Assembly: GCA_029391995.1 (NCBI GenBank)
Contig: CP113924.1
Span: 837,001 to 901,000, forward strand
Length of the DNA: 64,000 nt
Source: Streptococcaceae bacterium ESL0729
Lineage (GTDB): Bacteria; Bacillota; Bacilli; Lactobacillales; Streptococcaceae
Reading direction: 5' to 3'
The position numbers and the translations under genes are program-made. Below, piece after piece: positions 34,148 through 43,028 of this stretch. The notes beneath the pieces were generated by a model. It had not been told where the DNA came from. It was given only the letters and a program-made list of their open reading frames with translations, and searched no databases. Each line of letters opens with the position of its first letter. The first letter of the stretch is position 1.

Positions 34148-37090
34148 TTAAATGTTAATAAGCCCTTGGGTGATTGGTAGGAAAATTAAATCCTCACCAC
34201 AAGAAAAGTAGCTTATGTAAAGTTTGGCCCTTGAAAAATTCTCAAGTGAGTACTGCTGCTTACTTAGCTCTTCAATGGTCTCTTCCAAGTCTTTTTCTCT
34301 AATGGCTCCTAAAAAATTGCTGCTAAATTTTAAATTATCATCCAAGTAAAATTCATACTTTTTCAGATCTTCTGGAATATAAGGGTAGGCCTTATAAATG
34401 CTATTGTTTAAGTTGTCTCCCCTTAAAAAGTAAGAGTAAATAAGGTCATAAGACTTCCTAAAGCTCTCCTCACTGTCTTCTTTGTGGTAAACAAAGGGCA
34501 GGGTAGTGTGGACGTCACCAAAGACCTGGCTAAAGTCGTACCCATCAAATTGACGCAGGTTAATGATGGTTGAACCTGCGACAATATTTTGATCCTGGGA
34601 CTGGCACAAGAGGCTTGCCAGAATAAAGTTTCCGTAAAAAATGTTGTCGTAGTGATTCTTGTAGGGTGTTTTCACCCTCAGATAGTTCTTAGCTTCCTCG
34701 TAAGATTTGCTATAAAAATCAGCTCCTGCTACCAGCTCAAAGCCTTGACTACAAACAGCTTCAAGACTTTCTGGCCTAGAATTTTCATTGATAAAACGAA
34801 TAAAATCACTGTAAGTTGGGTTACTTTCTAAGGTTCCCCCTTCAAGGACGGTCAAAACATCTCTTTCAAGGATGCTTAAAGACGACTTGTCAGTAATCAA
34901 ATGATTGATGAAAAAGTGGAGTTCTGAGGTATCCTCTACAAAGTAAACCTCCCACAAAAGACGATCAATGACCACATCCTCCAGGTCTTTAATGATTAAG
35001 TCCCTAAGGTTTTCCAGGGTATTTCGAGAAATAACTGGAATTTTATGCCTGTAAGGTTCATATACTGCTAGCTTTTGCCCTTCATCTTGTCTGATGAAAG
35101 AACGCAAGAGTTCTGATTTTTCAATGACCTTGTCCACAAGCCCCTCAATTTGCCCAATTTCTCTAACTTCCTCAGGTAGTACAAGCTTTAGTTCTAAAAC
35201 TTGACAAAAATCGTCGGCCAAATAAGCCTTCTGCAGGTAGTATGAATTTTTAAGCTCGCACGCACCACGCTTAAGGACAAGTTTATTTAACTCTCTAATA
35301 TTTTTGAGATTGGCAAAGTAGTTAGCCTTCTGGAAATCCGTTAGCTGATCCTTGTCATGGCTTTTAGTTCTATAATTGCCCGTAAGATGCGATTTTATGT
35401 CCTTTATGGTCTGATTTTGCTTTAAGAAATCCTCAGATAAATTAAGACCATAGTAGTCTTCAAGGGCCACAATTACCTCAATTTCCCTTAGGGAATCCAT
35501 CTGGGATAAAAGCCTCAAATTCTTATCATCGTCTATTGAAGGAAGATTCAAAATGCCTGCAATAAGAGAGTTTAAACTTTCAGTCCGTGGCCTCTTCTCT
35601 TCTAGCTTATCTGGTTCTTGCCAATCTGCCTGGTATTTCTGCTTGAATTCTTCCTCCAGGAAGGCAAGGTCAAGCTTATTACTGGCCGTTAATTTAAATT
35701 CCTTGACTAAAACATGATAAGAGGGAATCATATAGCTAGGCAAATGATCTTCTAGGCAGTTTTTTAGGTAAGAAAAATCAAGCCATCTATCAGAAAAAAG
35801 CACTAAATTATTATCAATTTTTAAGACATTGAAACTAGTAAAATCATCAATGTAAGAATGAATGGCCTGCTCAATTTCTGCCAGTTCAATCCTAATTCCA
35901 TTTATCTTGACCTGCTTGTCCTCCCGGCCCTGGTAGTAAATCAGGCCATCTTCCTTATAGCCCAAATCTCCAGTTCGGTAGTAGGTTTTCCCATCAAGAT
36001 TTATAAAACGCTCCGCAGTAAGTTCAGGATTACCAAAATAGCCACGACTTACCCCGCAACCTCCAATCAAAATCTCGCCCTGATTTGGGTTTATCAACTG
36101 ATCTTGATAAAATTTAATATCTGCTCCCTTTAAGGGTTGACCGATTGGAACACTTGAACCTTCAATTGGCCTTTTAATCTGATAGTAGCTAGCATAAATG
36201 GTTGTTTCTGTTGGACCATAGCAGTTAAAAAGATTAAGCTCAGGCATTAAGGTTAAGAGCTGGTTGGCCAGATTAACAGGCAGGGCTTCACCTGCTAGGA
36301 TAATGTTTTTAAGTCCTGTATCCTTAAAGTCGCTTCGGGTCATAGCAAGGAGAGTTTTTAAGGAAGTGGGAGAAAGGGCAATGTGACTGATAGAGCCCTC
36401 CAATAGGATTTTTTTAAGGTTTTTAAACTGCTGAATGGGGGTACCTGGCTCCATAAACTGCAAGCTACCTGTACCGAAAATAAAGGACAGACTTTCATGG
36501 AAGGAAACATCAAACTGAGGCGGAGTTGAGATGATAAAGGTGTCACCTTCTGTAAAGGGCACAAGTTCATTCATTTGATCTAAGAGCCAGTAAAGGTTGT
36601 CAAAAGTCACCGCAACCATCTTAGGATTTCCTGTAGTTCCTGAGGTTGATAGGATATAGGCAGTATCACTCCCGCTTTGGCTGGCTACCCGACTAATACC
36701 TAAAGCGTATTTACTTGTCTGTGAAGACTCAAAGGAAAGCTCTTTTATATGGTCTAAACTTCCTTCATAATTTCTCGTCAAAATTAATTTACTGTTAATG
36801 GCTACAAGCATGTTCTCTACCTTTTTTGGCGGAGTATTGCTGTTGATGGGCATATAAATCTTTCCCGCCTTCCAAGCCGCAAGCATGGCCGTCAAATAGT
36901 CTAAGTTATCATTTGAAAGAATAGGCACAATGTCCAGACCCTCAAACTCTTTTTCTATAAATGCTGCTAGTTGATTTACCCTTTGGTCAAAATCCTTGTA
37001 GGTCAAAGATTTGCCATTAGACATTTTCAAGATAATCTTTCTAGCTCTTTTTTCAACTACTTTTTCATATTTTTTCAATAATCTATTCAT
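34148..37090 (-). CDS. Single-module nonribosomal peptide synthetase, adenylation-carrier-condensation
   Basis: The product is about 980 residues. The adenylation domain (about 10-480) has core motifs A3 STSGTTGNPK, A5 NCYGPTETT, A7 YRTGDLG, A8 KINGIRIELAEIE and a divergent A10 (TASNKLD). A hand alignment to GrsA gives the pocket residues D-V-H-A-I-A-C-I-Y; the leading Asp suggests an alpha-amino acid, substrate unknown. The carrier domain has its serine in QMDSLREIE (about 535). The C-terminal 385 residues look like a condensation domain, with NHLITDK in place of HHxxxDG: the second His and the Asp remain, the first His and the Gly do not. No thioesterase or reductase is present. The ATG at 37090 is preferred over one two codons upstream. 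Confidence 0.88.
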   Translation of the reverse strand: MNRLLKKYEKVVEKRARKIILKMSNGKSLTYKDFDQRVNQLAAFIEKEFEGLDIVPILSNDNLDYLTAMLAAWKAGKIYMPINSNTPPKKVENMLVAINSKLILTRNYEGSLDHIKELSFESSQTSKYALGISRVASQSGSDTAYILSTSGTTGNPKMVAVTFDNLYWLLDQMNELVPFTEGDTFIISTPPQFDVSFHESLSFIFGTGSLQFMEPGTPIQQFKNLKKILLEGSISHIALSPTSLKTLLAMTRSDFKDTGLKNIILAGEALPVNLANQLLTLMPELNLFNCYGPTETTIYASYYQIKRPIEGSSVPIGQPLKGADIKFYQDQLINPNQGEILIGGCGVSRGYFGNPELTAERFINLDGKTYYRTGDLGYKEDGLIYYQGREDKQVKINGIRIELAEIEQAIHSYIDDFTSFNVLKIDNNLVLFSDRWLDFSYLKNCLEDHLPSYMIPSYHVLVKEFKLTASNKLDLAFLEEEFKQKYQADWQEPDKLEEKRPRTESLNSLIAGILNLPSIDDDKNLRLLSQMDSLREIEVIVALEDYYGLNLSEDFLKQNQTIKDIKSHLTGNYRTKSHDKDQLTDFQKANYFANLKNIRELNKLVLKRGACELKNSYYLQKAYLADDFCQVLELKLVLPEEVREIGQIEGLVDKVIEKSELLRSFIRQDEGQKLAVYEPYRHKIPVISRNTLENLRDLIIKDLEDVVIDRLLWEVYFVEDTSELHFFINHLITDKSSLSILERDVLTVLEGGTLESNPTYSDFIRFINENSRPESLEAVCSQGFELVAGADFYSKSYEEAKNYLRVKTPYKNHYDNIFYGNFILASLLCQSQDQNIVAGSTIINLRQFDGYDFSQVFGDVHTTLPFVYHKEDSEESFRKSYDLIYSYFLRGDNLNNSIYKAYPYIPEDLKKYEFYLDDNLKFSSNFLGAIREKDLEETIEELSKQQYSLENFSRAKLYISYFSCGEDLIFLPITQGLINI

Positions 37091-37123
37091 TTTCATCCCC
37101 TATACAAAACCCAATATTATCCT

Positions 37124-37152
37124 CTATTAAAGCATAATTTTTTATTTATCAA
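37124..37152 (-). promoter_or_regulatory. Promoter of the synthetase operon
   Basis: TTGATA (37152-37147) and TAATAG (37129-37124), 17 bases apart on the minus strand, 34 bases before the synthetase start. Confidence 0.6.
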
Positions 37153-37188
37153 TAATAATATATGGACGGATGTGAATTTTTAGGTAAG

Positions 37189-37213
37189 AAAAAAGACTTG
37201 TAGAAGTCTTTTT
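37189..37213 (-). terminator. Terminator of the 109-residue gene
   Basis: Perfect arms AAAAAGACTT and AAGTCTTTTT with a four-base loop, followed by T residues on the minus strand. It separates this gene from the synthetase promoter. Confidence 0.85.
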
Positions 37214-37251
37214 GTCTAAGTTATTAAAAAATCAAAAAACCACAGGAATCC

Positions 37252-37581
37252 TCAGCCACATGCCCAGAAAAAATCCTTTTGACCTTTTTTAAAGGCTAAA
37301 ACAGCGGCAAATGTGCGATATGACTCTAGTACATAGGTTGAGCGATACTCCTCGCCTTCAATGGTTGGAAACCTTAAGACTTGAAATCTTGGCTTCACTT
37401 CTTCATCTGATGGCTCCGTATTTAAATGTATGAAACTAGGATTTTTTACTTTCCAAGTCAAATCAACTGCCGCTACACCCCAGTTTGAATAATCATCTTT
37501 CTTAATTTCAGGGTCCATAGGAGCCCAATAAAACTTGAATTTATTACCTTTTTGCACAATTAAGTGATACTTTCCGTTCAT
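37252..37581 (-). CDS. Hypothetical protein of 109 residues
   Basis: The product has no recognised family. It is soluble, rich in aromatic residues (many Trp, Tyr and Phe), and has alternating hydrophobic strands such as KYHLIVQKGNKFKFYWAP and RFQVLRFPTIEGEEYRSTYVLES, suggesting a small beta-rich domain. It ends in FFWACG. The ATG has AAGGGAG 8 bases upstream, which supports a real gene. It lies just before the synthetase operon but has its own terminator. It is not an MbtH homologue: the conserved MbtH tryptophan and proline pattern is absent. Confidence 0.65.
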   Translation of the reverse strand: MNGKYHLIVQKGNKFKFYWAPMDPEIKKDDYSNWGVAAVDLTWKVKNPSFIHLNTEPSDEEVKPRFQVLRFPTIEGEEYRSTYVLESYRTFAAVLAFKKGQKDFFWACG

Positions 37582-37802
37582 AAGCTGCTCCCTTCAACTA
37601 TCTGAATTATTAACTAGAATAGTTATATCTGCACTGTATTAATCATATATTATTTTAACATAAAATTAAAAATAAATATTTAAATAAGCAAAAATAGTCT
37701 TGTGATAAACTGATATATCTAATTTTCATCAAAAAACAACCCAAAAATCTCTTGGATTGCCTTGCATTAAGTGTTAGATATACGATTAAGGGTGTCATCA
37801 AC

Positions 37803-38180
37803 TTAATAATTTTTATGATAATAAGAAAACATCAAAAGATTAGCCATTTTTAAAATTAAATAAGCTGTTAAGGTTAGGACCAAAATAAGAAAGTCGACCT
37901 GCATGATACTAAAAGTAAGTAGTAGCAAACCAAAAACGCCATCAAGCATGTCAAAGGCAAATGCCTTGGCCTTAATATCAATTTGATAATTTCTTTCGTC
38001 TCGGTCGATAACTTTCTTCCTTGTTATAGGAAGAATGATCATCGAGATACTAACTGCTATTAGAATACCGTACCTAAGATTACTTGGAAGCACCTTTAGT
38101 AAGACCAATACAATAGCTACTAGTAGCAGGGTAAAAATAGCGATTTCCTTGTAATTAACTTGAGTTTTTTTAGTTTCCAT
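37803..38180 (-). CDS. Small membrane protein paired with an XRE regulator
   Basis: The product is 125 residues with four predicted membrane helices (about residues 12-30, 34-50, 76-95 and 98-115) and a charged loop TRKKVIDRDERNYQIDIKAK between the second and third. Such pairs of a 70-residue XRE regulator and a four-helix protein with a DER motif are common in lactic acid bacteria; the function is not known. The ATG at 38180 overlaps the regulator stop by 11 bases and follows GAGGAGG. Longer upstream starts lie inside the regulator and are rejected. Confidence 0.78.
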   Translation of the reverse strand: METKKTQVNYKEIAIFTLLLVAIVLVLLKVLPSNLRYGILIAVSISMIILPITRKKVIDRDERNYQIDIKAKAFAFDMLDGVFGLLLLTFSIMQVDFLILVLTLTAYLILKMANLLMFSYYHKNY

Positions 38181-38385
38181 GATTTTCATCCTCCTCGGTG
38201 TAAATAAAAATTTCCTCAACATTTTTTCCAAAGTACCTTGCAATCTTCATTGCTAGTAGAATGGATGGGTTATAACGACCATTTTCAAGCGAGCTGATTG
38301 TCTGCCTGGTAACCCCTAGATACTTTGCAAAGTCTTGCTGGCTGACCTTTTTTTCCTTCCGCAAACTTTCTAAATTATTTAGCAA
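38170..38385 (-). CDS. XRE-family transcriptional regulator, short form
   Basis: The 71-residue protein is almost wholly a helix-turn-helix domain: LRKEKKVSQQDFAKYLGVTRQTISSLENGRYNPS, then a helix AMKIARYFGKNVEEIF. The start is TTG with AAAGGAG about 8 bases upstream. It is translationally coupled to the membrane protein gene. Three regularly spaced repeats just upstream (38435-38529) are candidate binding sites for autoregulation. Confidence 0.88.
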   Translation of the reverse strand: MLNNLESLRKEKKVSQQDFAKYLGVTRQTISSLENGRYNPSILLAMKIARYFGKNVEEIFIYTEEDENHGN

Positions 38386-38427
38386 AATTAATCTCCTTTC
38401 TACCTGTAGTCACAAAATCTTCTATAA

Positions 38428-38532
38428 ATAAAATTAATTTTCCATAAATGTAGCTTTAAGCCATTTTATGTAAAGTTAACTTTCCATAAGTCTACCACTA
38501 AATTTAATATATGTAAAGCTAACTTTCCAATA
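38428..38532. repeat. Three evenly spaced direct repeats upstream of the XRE regulator
   Basis: Cores TAATTTTCCA (38435-38444), TAACTTTCCA (38477-38486) and TAACTTTCCA (38520-38529), at 42 and 43 base intervals, about four helical turns. The latter two share a longer context (ATGTAAAG-T/C-TAACTTTCCA); the middle one includes the palindrome AAAGTTAACTTT. They probably bind the regulator. The rest of the gene-free stretch 38386-38802 holds a terminator, a coding remnant and an AT-rich hairpin, described separately. Confidence 0.6.
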
Positions 38533-38569
38533 ATTATAAATAAGTAAAAATAATCACCCCTCAATCATA

Positions 38570-38604
38570 AAAAAACAACCCAAGAAAATCTTGGATTGTT
38601 TTTT
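38570..38604. terminator. Terminator-like hairpin upstream of the XRE cassette
   Basis: Arms AAAAACAA-C-CCAAGA and TCTTGG-A-TTGTTTTT with A/T runs on both sides. A degraded copy of its left half (AAAAAACAACCCAAAAATC) occurs at about 37731-37750, on the other side of the regulator/membrane gene pair. Confidence 0.65.
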
Positions 38605-38615
38605 ACTATCATATA

Positions 38616-38690
38616 TTACACCCGTGTAAGCAGCCCTACTACTTCCACATGCCTTGACATGACGAGATTGATGTCTTGGGCTTTTTTATA
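38616..38690 (-). pseudogene. Vestige of the 3' end of a second RlmD-type methyltransferase gene
   Basis: Reading the minus strand, [11 protein letters not shown] followed by a stop is almost identical to the last residues of the intact gene at 39314 ([13 protein letters not shown]). DNA similarity covers about 30 bases; further upstream it fades. The remnant suggests a former tandem copy, mostly deleted. Confidence 0.6.
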
Positions 38691-38767
38691 AATCTCATTT
38701 ATTTCTTAGTAACATTCTGAGGGTCTTTTTGAAATAATAATCTTACCAATACTAAGTAAGACTACTA

Positions 38768-38800
38768 GAATAAATAATTTATCTAATAAATTATTTATTC
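38768..38800. repeat. 15-base perfect inverted repeat after the HIT gene
   Basis: Arms GAATAAATAATTTAT and ATAAATTATTTATTC around CTA, immediately after the HIT protein stop codon. All AT except the ends; possibly a weak terminator. Confidence 0.6.
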
Positions 38801-38802
38801 TG

Positions 38803-39213
38803 TCAAAATGTAATTTTTAATGTTTGAAAAAGCTCCTCGGAAGTTTCGTACTTCTTGTTAGATAAAATTGGCCATGCATTAATACCATCATCAATACTCC
38901 TTGGGATGAGATGGTAGTGGATATGTTCAACAGATTGCCCTGCACTTTTTCCACTAGCCATTAAGATATTAACTCCAGTATAGCCACAATTATTTATTAA
39001 GTGGTCATTTATCATAAATAATGTTTTTTGAAGCTCAATATATTTTTCAACACTAACATCATTTAAATTAGCAAAGTGATCTTTTGTAATAACTAATATA
39101 TGTGCACTCACATCTGGCTTATTTGACAAAAAAGCCATTGTTGTATCATTTTCAAAAATTATTCTTCCAGATTTTTTTCGTGAGACAATATCACAAAAAA
39201 CACAAGAATCCAT
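38803..39213 (-). CDS. HIT family hydrolase
   Basis: This 136-residue histidine-triad protein has an N-terminal CVFCDIVSRKKSGRIIFEND, usual for HIT hydrolases, and the catalytic triad in SVEHIHYHLIPR. Such enzymes hydrolyse nucleotide phosphoramidates and dinucleoside polyphosphates; the physiological substrate is unknown. The ATG at 39213 has GAGAGGG upstream; the longer frame is rejected. It is a single gene and is more divergent than the usual streptococcal hit gene beside ecsA, so it may be a second copy. Confidence 0.88.
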   Translation of the reverse strand: MDSCVFCDIVSRKKSGRIIFENDTTMAFLSNKPDVSAHILVITKDHFANLNDVSVEKYIELQKTLFMINDHLINNCGYTGVNILMASGKSAGQSVEHIHYHLIPRSIDDGINAWPILSNKKYETSEELFQTLKITF

Positions 39214-39313
39214 AAATTTTTCCCTCTCTAAGTTAAATGAACTACCAATTTTTCCACACATTCAATATTAGATTTTATCAGCAATTGCTCATACGTTTTA
39301 AATACAGTGGGCT

Positions 39314-40708
<1,395 letters not shown>

Positions 40709-40730
40709 TTATTGCGACTTTCCTACAAAT

Positions 40731-40772
40731 AATTAAAGCAAGGTCATTATCATGTTTGACCTTGCTTTAATT
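40731..40772 (-). terminator. Terminator of the LCP gene
   Basis: A 16-base perfect inverted repeat, arms AATTAAAGCAAGGTCA and TGACCTTGCTTTAATT, with a 10-base loop; 6 bases after the LCP stop codon. Confidence 0.85.
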
Positions 40773-40777
40773 ATTTT

Positions 40778-42091
40778 TTAATTGCCTAGGGTATTATCAA
40801 GCTTAAGCTTGTACTTGTCAAAATCAACCTCAATGGCTGCACCACCGTACTTGTCCATGACATCAACCCAGTCGCCAAGTTCAGGTACTGTAAAGCTTTC
40901 AATCCCATTTTTTGCGTGTAGGAGGGTCGGAAGGGCCTTGGTCACAATCAAGGAATCAGGAACATCTGTCGATGTTAGAGCCTTAATGGTTCCAATGGCA
41001 CTTGCTCCTGTGAAGAGGGTCATCGGATTTTTAGCCTGTGACAAGATAGCTGAAAGAACCTGCTGCTGGCGTTTGGTACGACCGTAATCGCCCTCGTCGT
41101 CCTTCCTAAACCTTGCATAGTTAAGGAGGGTTCGCCCGTCCATTTTCTGGTTACCCACCTTGATAATCTGGACAGGATCTTGGTGTTCAGGAGTCCAGTT
41201 TAAATCATCTGGAACGCTAACCTCGCTGACCTGTTCTCCACCAACGGTTGAAAACTGAGCATCAATCTTAACTCCACCAGGGAAGAGGGAGTCAATAACT
41301 TCAGCAAAGCTTGTAAAGTTAACCATGGCATAGTACTGAATATCTAGGCCGTAATTTTCCTTAAGGGTTGCCCTGACTAACTCTGCCCCCTTATTGCCTT
41401 CCTGCTCGCCCAGATTAAAGGCCAAATTAAGCTTACTATCTTCCCAACCTTCAGGGCTATAACCTGGAATATTGACTAAGGTATCCCGCATAAAGCTCAC
41501 TAATTTTACCTTCTTATCAGGAGCACCGATTTGTAGGACCATCATACTATCACTTCGGGCATCCCCCATTGACTGGTAGTCCCTTTGGTCGGTCCCCAAG
41601 ATTAAAATATTTATAGCCCCATTTTGGGTTTTGGTCCCGTTAAATTCCTCCACTGTAAAATTCCCAGCAGGGGTACTTTTTACCTTGAAGTAACCATAGG
41701 CAAAGAAGGCTATCATTAGAAGAATAATTATAAGGAGTAGATTACGAATGGTCTTACCTAAAGATCGTTTTCTTTTGACTTTAACCTTCTTCTTAGCTTG
41801 CTTGACCTTTTTTACCGGCCTAAAGTCAGAATTATCATCTTCTTGATCTTCATCATAATCATCCTGGTAGAAGGCTTGTGGCCTGTCTTTTCTGAAAATT
41901 TTCTGAGAGGTATCCTCCAGATTTTCTTCTTCACTAAAAGATGCTCCATCAAAAGAATTCCCATCAAAGGAAACTTCTTCCAGTCCTTCGATTCGCTTCA
42001 GTCGTTCTAATTCAATTTTTTCATTTTGATTCAAGTACTTGTAATTTCGCTCCAAGTACTCTCTTCTTCTCTTAAATTTTTTATCCATCAT
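40778..42091 (-). CDS. LytR-CpsA-Psr (LCP) family glycopolymer transferase
   Basis: LCP enzymes attach teichoic acids or capsular polysaccharide to peptidoglycan on the outer side of the membrane. The product is 437 residues: a charged cytoplasmic N-terminus (1-115), one membrane helix (about 116-135) and the LCP domain with INILILGTDQRDYQSMGDARSDSMMVLQI, SFMRDTLVNIPG and LLNYARFRKDDEGDYGRTKRQQ. The conserved Arg and Asp residues that bind the polyprenyl pyrophosphate are present. It lies 29 bases after the MORN-like gene. Confidence 0.93.
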   Translation of the reverse strand: MMDKKFKRRREYLERNYKYLNQNEKIELERLKRIEGLEEVSFDGNSFDGASFSEEENLEDTSQKIFRKDRPQAFYQDDYDEDQEDDNSDFRPVKKVKQAKKKVKVKRKRSLGKTIRNLLLIIILLMIAFFAYGYFKVKSTPAGNFTVEEFNGTKTQNGAINILILGTDQRDYQSMGDARSDSMMVLQIGAPDKKVKLVSFMRDTLVNIPGYSPEGWEDSKLNLAFNLGEQEGNKGAELVRATLKENYGLDIQYYAMVNFTSFAEVIDSLFPGGVKIDAQFSTVGGEQVSEVSVPDDLNWTPEHQDPVQIIKVGNQKMDGRTLLNYARFRKDDEGDYGRTKRQQQVLSAILSQAKNPMTLFTGASAIGTIKALTSTDVPDSLIVTKALPTLLHAKNGIESFTVPELGDWVDVMDKYGGAAIEVDFDKYKLKLDNTLGN

Positions 42092-42120
42092 TAAAACCTT
42101 ACTAAAAGAGGAAAATTAGC

Positions 42121-42906
42121 TTATTCCTCTTTATTGGTTAGCACACCATTAACAAAATTTCCCTTTAAAACTTGTCCGTCAATCGCCTTATATTGCCCTT
42201 GGCCATTAGGTATCCCCAAAGAAAATTCACCTTCGTATTCAGCCTGGTTGGCAAATTTGATATTACCCTTGTAGACCAGACCATGCGTGTCCCAAGAACC
42301 TACATAAGAAAATTCATTGCTGGTCTCCTCATAGGTTCCCTTAGAATAATCAAGCTTATTACCATTAGCTAGGACAATGTTAGCTGATATTTGACTGCCT
42401 ACGCTACCCTGTACCAGGTTTTTATCAGCATCCGTATACTCAAATTTCCCCACAAGCTTACCAGCCTTGAAGGTTCCCTTTAAAAGGCTCCCATTTGAAA
42501 AACTGAGGCTTGCAGGGCCTTCGTAGCTTCCCCTTTTAACCTTGCCCTCATAGGTATAATCATCCGTTTTAATTGTCTGATTCTTACCCGACCAGGAAAA
42601 AAGATCCAAGGAAAGACTGGCAAAAATAACCATCATTACAAGACTTAGGCCAATAAATAAATCCATGAAGGATTTACTTGTCTTTACCCTTGAAGACTTT
42701 TTACTGTCATTTAGCTCAAAGGCATCTAATTTTTGTCCGCTAGCTTCCTCAGCTAAATCAGCTTGGGCCAATTCATAATCAATCTCCTTGAGCTCATCTT
42801 GGACAAGCTCCTTTACAGCTTCATCCTCGTTAGTTATTTGAGCTGCACGCTTACTTTGGGCAGCCTCCCTTGCCTGGGCAAGTTTTTTTCTGATATCTTC
42901 TGTCAT
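42121..42906 (-). CDS. Membrane protein with MORN-like repeats
   Basis: The product is 261 residues: an acidic cytoplasmic N-terminus (1-85), one membrane helix (about 86-105), then repeated units of the form Y-x-G-x(3-5)-G-x-Y/F-x-G seen in DDYTYEGKVKRGSYEGPASLSFSNG, KGTFKAGKLVGKFEY, YVGSWDTHGLVYKGNIKFANQ and YEGEFSLGIPNGQGQY (each quoted in part). These match the MORN motif. The extracellular repeats are next to an LCP transferase gene and co-directional, so a cell-envelope role is likely. No catalytic function is apparent. Confidence 0.75.
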   Translation of the reverse strand: MTEDIRKKLAQAREAAQSKRAAQITNEDEAVKELVQDELKEIDYELAQADLAEEASGQKLDAFELNDSKKSSRVKTSKSFMDLFIGLSLVMMVIFASLSLDLFSWSGKNQTIKTDDYTYEGKVKRGSYEGPASLSFSNGSLLKGTFKAGKLVGKFEYTDADKNLVQGSVGSQISANIVLANGNKLDYSKGTYEETSNEFSYVGSWDTHGLVYKGNIKFANQAEYEGEFSLGIPNGQGQYKAIDGQVLKGNFVNGVLTNKEE

Positions 42907-43028
42907 TTTTTATCTCATGTATTTATTTTTGCTTTACTAGCTAGTATTTTATATAACAAGCACAATTATATCATAGTATTCCTCAAAAGCGAAAAGACTT
43001 TGGAAAATGATTACCTGACTCTAATTTC

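Noticed and set aside
38170-38385. XRE regulator plus small protein as a toxin-antitoxin pair
   Set aside because: The partner is a four-helix membrane protein of a type common beside short XRE regulators, and nothing in it resembles a known toxin.
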